NCBI GenBank assembly: GCA_965277025.1
Contig: OZ255706.1
Location: 62,001-126,000, forward strand
From: Methylomarinum sp965277025
GTDB lineage: Bacteria > Pseudomonadota > Gammaproteobacteria > Methylococcales > Methylomonadaceae
Reading direction: 5' to 3'
DNA length: 64,000 nucleotides
Below are positions 8,711 to 16,022 of this stretch, in pieces (the stretch's first letter is position 1; each line of letters starts with the position of its first letter). Below the pieces are notes generated by a model. It saw only the letters and a program-made list of their open reading frames with translations. It had not been told where the DNA came from and did no database searches. A program made the position numbers and the translations under genes.

Positions 8711-9358
8711 TTATGCTCCTGCAGCATCTACCAATTCACGAATTTCACGAGCAGATTCTGCTGGTGATGGCGCGCCATAAATAGCCGCACCTACCACGAT
8801 GATGTCTGCGCCTGCTTCAACAACGCCCTGAACTGTTGCTTGCTTGATGCCACCGGCAACTGAAATGCGAACATCCAGACCCAAATCTGCGATCAATTGC
8901 AAATCAGCAAATGGTGTTTGGCCGGCTGCCTGGGCATCCAAACCTGTATGAACACCAACAATTTGTGCGCCTGCAGCGGCAGCTTCTCTGGCACATTCCG
9001 CTTTATCAGGTACATTGATCAGGTCAACCTGTACTTCAGCGTTGTGTGCTTTAGCCGCTTTGATGACACCGCTGATAGTCGCTATGCCAGAAACACCCAA
9101 TACAGTACAAATGTCTGCGCCAGCTGCGTAGAAAGGTGTTGCTTCGTATTCACCCGCATCCATGGTTTTCAAGTCAACCAATAAAAGATGCTCTGGGAAG
9201 CGAGCTCTTAATTCTTCAACCAGCTTGAGGCCATTGTATTTGATACATGGTGTGCCGATTTCGAAAATATCAACATAAGGCGCAACCTGCTCAGCCAAGC
9301 TGACTGTTGCATCAAAATCCAGTGAATCTAAAGCCATTTGAATTAATGGTGTTGCCAT
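8711..9358 (-). CDS. hxlA: 3-hexulose-6-phosphate synthase, copy 1
   Basis: The enzyme condenses formaldehyde with ribulose-5-phosphate to D-arabino-3-hexulose-6-phosphate. It is a 215-residue TIM barrel of the orotidine-monophosphate-decarboxylase superfamily; the LLVDLKTMDAGEYEA motif with the catalytic Asp-x-Lys-x-x-Asp array is near residue 60, and the phosphate-binding ISVAGGIK and IVVGAAIYGAPSP loops are near the C terminus. It is directly followed by phi. It differs from copy 2 (11174-11821) at five residues (Ile/Val, Ala/Glu, Glu/Gly and the last two). At DNA level the first about 510 bases have a single change, while the last about 140 bases have about 16. Confidence 0.96.
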   Translation of the reverse strand: MATPLIQMALDSLDFDATVSLAEQVAPYVDIFEIGTPCIKYNGLKLVEELRARFPEHLLLVDLKTMDAGEYEATPFYAAGADICTVLGVSGIATISGVIKAAKAHNAEVQVDLINVPDKAECAREAAAAGAQIVGVHTGLDAQAAGQTPFADLQLIADLGLDVRISVAGGIKQATVQGVVEAGADIIVVGAAIYGAPSPAESAREIRELVDAAGA

Positions 9359-9410
9359 GTTATATGCTCCGTTGTGTTATAAATTTGTTTCAGTCTTATT
9401 TCGATGAAGA

Positions 9411-9440
9411 ACTTTAAAACAGAAAAGGCAAAGATGTCAA
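9411..9440 (-). promoter_or_regulatory. predicted sigma70 promoter of hps1-phi
   Basis: On the minus strand TTGACA (9440-9435) is followed after 18 bases by TAAAGT (9416-9411). The same arrangement with the same spacing precedes hps2 (11908-11879), which supports both. It implies a leader of about 50 bases ending in the shared CGGAGCATATAA(C/T)-ATG start region. Confidence 0.65.
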
Positions 9441-9719
9441 TTTTTCAAATCCTTGCCAAATCAGTGAAAATCATCTAATTATAATGATTACATCAGCAAT
9501 CAAATGTCGCATTTTCCGCACACATTACGAATTTTTCGTAAAAGCTCATTGATAAATACAATACTGTGATCATTGGAAGTCATCTATTTTTCCATTTGAA
9601 ATCAACTTGAGCCATCCCTAACACACAAACTGACCACATCTCGCTTTAATGTTGCTCAACCACAACACTACTGTGATATTTACGTGCTTTTTAAGAAAAA
9701 GCGTATTTAATTTTGAGCG
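9441..9719. other. intergenic region between protein B and hps1, no gene seen
   Basis: AT-rich DNA upstream of the hps1 promoter, beginning directly behind the stop of protein B. No ORF with a ribosome-binding site was found. It may contain upstream activator sites for hps1. No strong terminator for protein B is visible, so read-through from B into hps1-phi is possible. Confidence 0.4.
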
Positions 9720-10883
9720 TTATTTTTTTCTTAAATATCGCTCAACACCCGTCAACTGTGTTTCTTTCTGACTATCTTTTAGCGCTTTCTGTGCTAAATA
9801 TTGTTCAACCCTGGATTGCTTCTTTTCAACTTCTGATACCTGCTCGGCCTTCTGCTGCAAATATTTTTCCATACCTGTCGCCTGAACGGTATCGTCAGTT
9901 ATTTCGTCAGCCGGTCTCACTTCTTCCTCGCGCCTAGCTGCTTCAATATATTTTGGTTTCAGAATAGACAGTTTAAGCAGATATTTCTGAACGCTACTGA
10001 TCTTAACCTTACCATTTTGTTGTGTTTCTTTCCTGGCCAGATACTTTTCCACTCGTGTAACAGGCTCATCAGCAGACGATTGCAGCCCCTTTCTGACCAC
10101 ATATTTATCTACACTCGTCAATGCCGGCTTTGGTGCAATTGATAATCTCAACAAATACTTTTCAACCCCTGTTAATGAAGGAGCTGAACTTGCCAGTGTT
10201 CTTTTTTTAGCGACATACTTGCTGACACCAGTAGTGACATGCTTCTTTTCTGATTCTGCTCTGGCCAGATATTTGGCTACACCCGTTGATGCAGGATCGA
10301 ATGCCACATCTTCCTGGCTATCATCTTCAACTGGCTGTGGATTTTCCGCCGCTAACTTCGCTGCCTCTTTTTCTGCCTGGAGATATTTCTCAACCAATGC
10401 CTGAGCGGCCTGTTTTTTTAAGGCAATTTCTTTTTGCCATAAAAACCTGGCCACTGTCGTGGTCGGCAAACTATCCTGAGCTTGTTTTTCTTTATTTCGC
10501 AAATAAACCGCAACGCCAGTCAAAACTACTTTCGGCTTCAGACTTTGCTTGACAACATAACGCTCGACGCTACTGATGACATTTTTCTCTTTCTGTAAAA
10601 CATTATGCCTAGTAATATATTTTGCTACCCGTGTCACCTCAGGTTTATTAGATAAAATTCGCTTGGCGACATACTTGGAAACACCGGTAGCTGGGTCATG
10701 AGGATGTTTTTTCAGATACTTTTCCACGCTGGTGATGGCGGATTTTTCATTAAGATATTTTTCAACGCGGGTCTGTTCATTTGCTTCAGACATTTCAACT
10801 TCTTTACCAGAACCTGCATTTTCATCAAAGGAAAGCTTTGTCAGCGAACCAAACAACCCATGTATTAAACTATTTTTTTTCAC
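9720..10883 (-). CDS. RuMP-cluster repeat protein B: about 17 tandem V-x-K-Y-L motifs
   Basis: I do not recognise a family. The 387-residue product has no signal peptide or transmembrane helix and is strongly basic and helical/disordered in look. After a 37-residue leader it is built almost entirely from spaced copies of T-[GRS]-V-x-[KR]-Y-[LVI]-x-[KR]-K, about every 18-26 residues: for example TRVEKYLNEK, TSVEKYLKKH, TGVSKYVAKR, TRVAKYITRH, SSVERYVVKQ, TGVAKYLARA, TGVEKYLLRL, SSVQKYLLKL and a C-terminal TGVERYLRKK. I count 17, with three degenerate (TTVARFL, ALVEKYL, TGVAVYL). Protein A carries four of the same motif. The GTG start at 10883 is preceded by AAGGGG seven bases upstream. Position between the two hps genes suggests a multivalent scaffold that gathers RuMP enzymes; that is inference, not homology. 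Confidence 0.8.
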   Translation of the reverse strand: MKKNSLIHGLFGSLTKLSFDENAGSGKEVEMSEANEQTRVEKYLNEKSAITSVEKYLKKHPHDPATGVSKYVAKRILSNKPEVTRVAKYITRHNVLQKEKNVISSVERYVVKQSLKPKVVLTGVAVYLRNKEKQAQDSLPTTTVARFLWQKEIALKKQAAQALVEKYLQAEKEAAKLAAENPQPVEDDSQEDVAFDPASTGVAKYLARAESEKKHVTTGVSKYVAKKRTLASSAPSLTGVEKYLLRLSIAPKPALTSVDKYVVRKGLQSSADEPVTRVEKYLARKETQQNGKVKISSVQKYLLKLSILKPKYIEAARREEEVRPADEITDDTVQATGMEKYLQQKAEQVSEVEKKQSRVEQYLAQKALKDSQKETQLTGVERYLRKK

Positions 10884-11071
10884 CCGTAACCCCTTTGTTT
10901 TTTATTTTCTCTATTAACAAGCCCTGCACCATCAACTGTTTCAGCCTAAGGATGCATCAAGCCGTTCAAAACAATTTCGACAAAAAGTGACGCGCTAAAA
11001 TCACGCGCATCTTTGTCGAAATTGTTTTGGCTAAGTGAAGGAATTGCCACTTTCCAGCGTTTTCCTAAGAA

Positions 11072-11103
11072 AAAAAGGGCGAAACATAGCGTTCGCCCTT
11101 TTT
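11072..11103. terminator. bidirectional terminator between hps2 and protein B
   Basis: AAAAAGGGCGAA pairs with TTCGCCCTTTTT around a short loop, with A and T runs on the two sides. It ends the hps2 transcript about 70 bases after its stop and means protein B needs a separate promoter in 10884-11071. Confidence 0.85.
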
Positions 11104-11173
11104 ACATCGCTAGACTGTACCCTGCATGGTTAGACCATCCAAAGCAGCCCAATGACAATTGCCGCAGTAATAA

Positions 11174-11821
11174 TTAAACTGCAGCAGCATCAACCAATTC
11201 ACGAATTCCACGAGCAGATTCTGCTGGTGATGGCGCACCGTAAATAGCGGCACCAACAACGATGATGTCAGCACCTGCTTCAACAACACCCTGAACAGTT
11301 TCTTGCTTGATGCCACCGGCAACTGAAATGCGAACATCCAGACCCAAATCTGCGATCAATTGCAAATCAGCAAATGGTGTTTGGCCGGCTGCCTGGGCAT
11401 CCAAACCTGTATGAACACCAACAATTTGTGCGCCTGCAGCGGCAGCTTCTCTGGCACATTCCGCTTTATCAGGTACATTGATCAGGTCAACCTGTACTTC
11501 AGCGTTGTGTGCTTTAGCCGCTTTGATGACACCGCTGATAGTCGCTACGCCAGAAACACCCAATACAGTACAAATGTCTGCGCCAGCTGCGTAGAAAGGT
11601 GTTGCTTCGTATTCACCCGCATCCATGGTTTTCAAGTCAACCAATAAAAGATGCTCTGGGAAGCGAGCTCTTAATTCTTCAACCAGCTTGAGGCCATTGT
11701 ATTTGATACATGGTGTGCCGATTTCGAAAATATCAACATAAGGCGCAACCTGCTCAGCCAAGCTGACTGTTGCATCAAAATCCAGTGAATCTAAAGCCAT
11801 TTGAATTAATGGTGTTGCCAT
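11174..11821 (-). CDS. hxlA: 3-hexulose-6-phosphate synthase, copy 2
   Basis: Same 215-residue product as copy 1 except for five substitutions, so the same formaldehyde-fixing reaction. The catalytic segment LLVDLKTMDAGEYEA and phosphate loops are unchanged. It stands alone, with its own TTGACA-N18-TAGAGT promoter upstream and a strong terminator downstream, rather than being paired with an isomerase gene. Two independently expressed copies suggest dosage demand for Hps. The near identity over the 5' 510 bases and divergence of the 3' 140 bases point to gene conversion. Confidence 0.96.
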   Translation of the reverse strand: MATPLIQMALDSLDFDATVSLAEQVAPYVDIFEIGTPCIKYNGLKLVEELRARFPEHLLLVDLKTMDAGEYEATPFYAAGADICTVLGVSGVATISGVIKAAKAHNAEVQVDLINVPDKAECAREAAAAGAQIVGVHTGLDAQAAGQTPFADLQLIADLGLDVRISVAGGIKQETVQGVVEAGADIIVVGAAIYGAPSPAESARGIRELVDAAAV

Positions 11822-11878
11822 ATTATATGCTCCGTTTGTTACAGTTATTGTTTAGACATAATGTTCAACTAACTGCAA

Positions 11879-11908
11879 ACTCTAAAACAGTTAGTAGGTT
11901 AATGTCAA
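11879..11908 (-). promoter_or_regulatory. predicted sigma70 promoter of hps2
   Basis: TTGACA (11908-11903, minus strand) and TAGAGT (11884-11879) are separated by 18 bases, matching the layout before hps1. Transcription would start about 50 bases before the ATG. Confidence 0.65.
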
Positions 11909-12057
11909 TTTACAAGCCACTCTCTTTCGAATCAGCTTTCCCGTCTTTACCCGAAACCCTTAGACAAATTACTGTTAAATCAAAAGTTTTCTTGTTTTTT
12001 TAATGCATAAAAAATAAAAAAACTTCAGATCGCCATTTACTAGGAGGCTATCGGATT

Positions 12058-12234
12058 ATGGATGATTCTACTGCGACAGAGGAAAAATCCACTCGATTTC
12101 CCACTCGTCTCGTCACGAACCCCATAACCCGACCACCTCCCAGGCTTTTATCTAAAGATGACGATATCATTCAGCCAAAGTTTATTTTATCGTATTTTTC
12201 AGCCGATGCTAATGATACCATTCCAATAGCCTGA
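12058..12234 (+). CDS. possible small protein, 58 residues
   Basis: An ORF of 58 codons starts at an ATG preceded by a perfect AGGAGG eleven bases upstream, a longer spacing than ideal. The product is hydrophilic, begins MDDSTATEEKSTRF, is rich in Pro and Thr in the middle, and resembles nothing I know. It lies between the divergent hps2 promoter and the HAD phosphatase and ends 46 bases before the latter. It could equally be leader sequence of the downstream gene. Confidence 0.3.
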   Translation: MDDSTATEEKSTRFPTRLVTNPITRPPPRLLSKDDDIIQPKFILSYFSADANDTIPIA

Positions 12235-12280
12235 AAATCGGCTTTAAAAATTAACACACTTTCTCGTTAACGAAAACCCT

Positions 12281-13105
12281 ATGAATCCTTTTTCTAATAT
12301 TAATGGCCTGATAATCGACATGGATGGTGTTTTATGGCACGGTTCTGAGCCCTTACCTGGCTTGAACGATTTTTTTGATACCTTGCGCCAGCGTTCCTTG
12401 CCTTTTGTGCTGGCAACCAATAACGCCAGCCTTACCGCAATACAATATATCGCAAAACTCGCTTCATTTGGAGTTACTGTCTCAGAAAATGAAATCCTGA
12501 CCTCAGGCATTGCAACCGCCTCTTATCTGGCTGAACATCACCCGCCGGAACTAACGCGCATTTATGCGATTGGCGAAAGCGGCCTGCTGGAGCCACTGAT
12601 TGAGCAGGGTTTCGAATTAACAGGGCTGGATGAAATTCGCGACCCCTTGCAAAACATTGGCCCTGACCTGGTTGTCTTGGGGCTTGACCGCACTTTGACC
12701 TGGCAAAAACTTTCTACCGCTACCTTAAACATCTGTAGCGGCGCCCATTTTTACGGGACCAATGCTGATACTTCCTTACCGACCGAAAAAGGTATTACTA
12801 TTGGTAATGGCTCTATTTTAAAAGCCATTGAAGCTGCCACAGGACGCAAACCAACCACAATAGGCAAACCCAAACCCATAATGTACCAGCAGGCCATGAA
12901 AATGTTGCATACCAGCCCAGAAGAAACGCTGGCGATTGGTGACCGGCTGGATACTGATATCCTGGGTGCAATTAATGCTGGAACCCGTAGCATTCTGGTT
13001 TTTTCAGGCATTTCCACTCAGCAGGATTTAACACAATCAAGCTATGCCCCCACTTTAGTCATGCAGGATATTCGCGAAATAACATTGGCATTAAAAAATT
13101 TGTAA
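12281..13105 (+). CDS. HAD-superfamily IIA phosphatase (NagD / phosphoglycolate phosphatase-like)
   Basis: The 274-residue product has the HAD nucleophile motif IIDMDGVLWHG near residue 12, motif II LATNNAS near 43, and the late motif AIGDRLDTDILGAINAGT near 225, with the large C2A cap between them, as in NagD, 4-nitrophenylphosphatase and glycerol-3-phosphate or phosphoglycolate phosphatases. It hydrolyses a small phosphate ester; which one is not visible. The gene runs into dhaK 15 bases later, so a triose- or glycerol-phosphate substrate would fit, as inference. Confidence 0.88.
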   Translation: MNPFSNINGLIIDMDGVLWHGSEPLPGLNDFFDTLRQRSLPFVLATNNASLTAIQYIAKLASFGVTVSENEILTSGIATASYLAEHHPPELTRIYAIGESGLLEPLIEQGFELTGLDEIRDPLQNIGPDLVVLGLDRTLTWQKLSTATLNICSGAHFYGTNADTSLPTEKGITIGNGSILKAIEAATGRKPTTIGKPKPIMYQQAMKMLHTSPEETLAIGDRLDTDILGAINAGTRSILVFSGISTQQDLTQSSYAPTLVMQDIREITLALKNL

Positions 13106-13120
13106 CAAGGAGCAAATCCC

Positions 13121-14110
13121 ATGAAAAAATTCATCAACGACACCGATACCTTACTCGATGAAAGCATTCTAGGTTTTGGCAAAGCCCATGCCGACATCAT
13201 ACAACTCCATACCGAACCCACTTTTATTCGGCGAAACAGTGAAACAACACCCGGTAAAGTCGTATTGATTTCAGGAGGCGGTTCAGGTCACGAACCCTTG
13301 CACACTGGCTTTGTCGGCCTTGGAATGCTTGATGCCGCCTGCCCTGGACAAATATTCACCTCGCCTACCCCTGATCAAATGCTGGCGGCGGCCGAATCGT
13401 TCGAAAATGGTGGCGGTGTTTTATTCATCGTTAAAAACTATGCCGGCGATGTAATGAATTTTGAAATTGCGGCCGTAATGCTGGACGCGCCAAATGAAAG
13501 TGTTTTGGTCGATGACGATGTTTCTCTACCTAAAGACCATAGCACCGGGCGACGCGGCGTAGCAGGCACCTTGATAGTTGAAAAAATCGTTGGCGCCGCC
13601 GCCGAACAGGGTTACGACCTGGCCGCCTGTAAAGCGCTCGGCGACAAGGTCGTGCAATCCACCGCCTCAATGGGTGTAGCGCTAAGTAGCTGTACCGTCC
13701 CCGCCCTTGGCAAACCAACTTTCGAGTTGGCGGAAGACGAAATGGAAATGGGCGTCGGCATCCATGGAGAACGCGGCCGTGAAACCTTAAAACTCGCCCC
13801 GGCCAGCGAAATCATCAAACATCTGACCCAAGCGATCGATGAAGACCTCAAACCCCAAAAAGGGCAGCGGATTTTATTGCATATCAACGGCTTTGGCGCC
13901 ACACCATTGCTCGAACTGCATCTGATGTACGACCTGGCTGCCCAGCATTACGAACAACAAGGCGTCGAGATCTGTCGTTCTTTAGTCGGTAACTTTACCA
14001 CCTCGCTGGACATGGCCGGCTGTTCGGTCACAGTCACATTACTGGATGACGAAATGCTGTCACTGTGGGATGCTCCGGTCAATACCGCCGCTTTACGCTG
14101 GAAGTGTTGA
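13121..14110 (+). CDS. dhaK: dihydroxyacetone kinase subunit DhaK
   Basis: DhaK binds dihydroxyacetone covalently and passes it to the phosphorylating partner DhaL. The 329-residue product has the GGGSGHEPLHTGFVG substrate loop near residue 52, NYAGDVMNFE near 110, and the substrate-binding histidine in MGVGIHGERGRE near 218. An AAGGAG site precedes the start. The HAD phosphatase is directly upstream. DhaL is encoded just beyond, but on the opposite strand; no DhaM phosphotransfer subunit is in the window. In a methylotroph it may recover dihydroxyacetone formed from formaldehyde or glycerol metabolism. Confidence 0.94.
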   Translation: MKKFINDTDTLLDESILGFGKAHADIIQLHTEPTFIRRNSETTPGKVVLISGGGSGHEPLHTGFVGLGMLDAACPGQIFTSPTPDQMLAAAESFENGGGVLFIVKNYAGDVMNFEIAAVMLDAPNESVLVDDDVSLPKDHSTGRRGVAGTLIVEKIVGAAAEQGYDLAACKALGDKVVQSTASMGVALSSCTVPALGKPTFELAEDEMEMGVGIHGERGRETLKLAPASEIIKHLTQAIDEDLKPQKGQRILLHINGFGATPLLELHLMYDLAAQHYEQQGVEICRSLVGNFTTSLDMAGCSVTVTLLDDEMLSLWDAPVNTAALRWKC

Positions 14111-14133
14111 ACGATCTCCATTTATTCGTTTGT

Positions 14134-14175
14134 CGCCCGCAAAGCGTGTGCGTTTTTCACTTTGCGGGCGGTTTC
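14134..14175. terminator. shared terminator of convergent dhaK and dhaL
   Basis: CGCCCGCAAAG at 14134-14144 pairs perfectly with CTTTGCGGGCG at 14160-14170, followed by TTTCTTTTT on the plus strand. It lies exactly between two convergent genes. Confidence 0.85.
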
Positions 14176-14178
14176 TTT

Positions 14179-14814
14179 TTATAAATGCCGTTCGATCACT
14201 TCGCTGACTGCTTTAATCATCAGCTGAGCAGTTCTTGCCCCGGCATCGATATGGCCTTTACTGCGCTCTCCCAAAAAAGATGCCCGGCCTTTGGTTGCAA
14301 TCATATCCCGAGTGGCTTCAACGCCTTTTTCGGCCTCCTTATTCAAATCGGCTAACAAGCTTTTTAAATCCTCTTTCGCCGCCACACCTTGCTGTAATTT
14401 TTTCGCAACCGGAACGAGAACATCCAGCATGGTTTTCTCGCCCACATCGGCACGGCCACGTTTCTTGATCGACTCAACACCCGCCATGAATGCTTCAGCA
14501 AACACATTGGCATCAACCGTTTTGTCTTTGGCCGTTTTTGCCATGGTCACCAGAAAACTACCGTACAATGAACCGGAAGCGCCGCCAACCTTTGACATCA
14601 CTATCATACCCATTTTTTGCCAGGCATCCGGCCAATCCAGCTTAGCCAACTCATCCTGTTTTTCCTTTAATGCTTCCAGCCCTCGCTGCAAATTGTAAAC
14701 ATGGTCGCCATCGCCAATAGCCTGATCTAATGCCGTTACTTCATCGACATTATCATTGATAATCTGCTCCATTGCCGCAATCATTTCCGGTAATAAAGTT
14801 GCATCTATTGCCAT
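14179..14814 (-). CDS. dhaL: dihydroxyacetone kinase subunit DhaL
   Basis: DhaL carries the nucleotide and transfers phosphate to dihydroxyacetone on DhaK. The 211-residue product has the Mg-ADP motif AIGDGDHVYNLQRG near residue 33, the GGASGSLYGSF loop near 80, and the C-terminal GRASFLGERSKGHIDAGA segment. I start at the ATG at 14814 because AGGAG lies 6 bases upstream; the longer frame adds 15 untypical residues. It points towards dhaK instead of following it in an operon, an unusual arrangement. Confidence 0.93.
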   Translation of the reverse strand: MAIDATLLPEMIAAMEQIINDNVDEVTALDQAIGDGDHVYNLQRGLEALKEKQDELAKLDWPDAWQKMGMIVMSKVGGASGSLYGSFLVTMAKTAKDKTVDANVFAEAFMAGVESIKKRGRADVGEKTMLDVLVPVAKKLQQGVAAKEDLKSLLADLNKEAEKGVEATRDMIATKGRASFLGERSKGHIDAGARTAQLMIKAVSEVIERHL

Positions 14815-14947
14815 TTCAAACTCCTCTATTGTTTTTTCTTGAGCATACTCCCGCAGCATTTTTCTGTCCAGCCACTATAAATCCCTATCCCCATACCCTG
14901 CAACAGCCTATATTGCCAATTTCAAACGACAATGCTACTCTCCACCC

Positions 14948-15844
14948 ATGAACTCAAACGCATCACATATCGACGTTTTATCTGTCGGCCATGCCTGTTA
15001 CGACCTGATTTTTCAAATTGACCACCACCCGGCAGCGGATGAAAAAATTTTCGCCGAACAACATCACAGCTGTGGCGGTGGCCCGGCCGCCAATGCAGCC
15101 ATTGCCGTTTCCCGCCTGGGCTATAAAGCCGCATTTGCGGGCTACCTGGGTAATGATTTTTATGGCGACCAGCATGTGCAGGAATTGCGGCAAGATAATG
15201 TCAATTATCAATTACTCGCACGCGGCGACAACCCCACTCCAGTTTCTGTCATTCTGGTCAAACCGGATGGCAAACGGGCGCTGATCAATTACAAAGGCCA
15301 AACCAAAGCCTTGGCGCAAGGCTCTGTCGATTTCAATCACCTTCGCTTTAAAACGGTTCTGTTCGATGGTCATGAACCCCATATCTCTGTTGAATTAGCC
15401 GAATATTGCAAGTGACACGCCATTCCCACCGTACTGGATGCAGGCTCTGCTCATACCGGTACGCTGGACCTGATGAACCGGGTCGATTACCTGGTCTGTT
15501 CGGAAAAATTCGCTCGTCATTTTGCCAACAGCCCGGAACAAGCCCTCAAAATACTCAGCCAGCATGCTGCGGTTGTTATCATTACCTTGTGTGAGCACGG
15601 TCTTATCTGGCAAAACCATAACCAACATGGCCGGCTTCCTGCTTTTGAAGTCAACGCCATTGACACGACCGGCGCCGGCGACGCCTTTCATGGCGCATTC
15701 GCCGCAGCCATCGCCCAAAAGACACCTTTTTTAGATACGCTACATTATGCCAGCGCCGTCGCGGCACTGTGTTGTACAAAAATCGGCGCGAGAACAGGTA
15801 TGCCTACAAAAACCGAGGTTGAAGCTTTTTTAAGGAATCGCTGA
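14948..15844 (+). pseudogene. PfkB-family sugar kinase interrupted by an in-frame TGA
   Basis: The two halves (14948-15415 and 15416-15844) are in one frame and separated only by a TGA at 15413-15415. Together they make a ribokinase-like kinase of about 298 residues: N-terminal GGGPAANAAIAVSRLGY, the middle PTVLDAGSAHTGT, and the C-terminal catalytic DTTGAGDAFHGAF with the base Asp. The substrate is unknown. The last codons (LRNR-stop) are formed by the terminal repeat of a MITE fragment, so the C terminus may also have been altered. A single base error in the sequence would be an alternative explanation for the TGA. No selenocysteine context is apparent. Confidence 0.75.
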
Positions 15845-15856
15845 TTTATTCAGGCG
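15832..15856. repeat. MITE-like repeat fragment
   Basis: The 20 bases AAGGAATCGCTGATTTATTC match the left terminus of the MITE-like family at 2463, without the rest of the element. It provides the stop codon of the preceding kinase frame. Confidence 0.5.
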
Positions 15857-16022
15857 ACAGAATTGGCGGCATCCATCCAATGCCCGGCTTGCCGTTGCAG
15901 ACAGCGACCTATTATAATGGCCGGCTGTTTTTTGGAAGTAGTGGTAAAAATGTTGGCACAATACGATCGGTGTTAACATCTTATCTTCTACTAGCTGCCG
16001 ACAACCAATATTTAAGTATTTT

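Noticed and set aside
15413..15415. In-frame TGA of the PfkB kinase read as selenocysteine
   Set aside because: No catalytic need for selenium in this family, no visible SECIS-like stem directly after, and the position is not conserved as Cys in kinases as far as I know.
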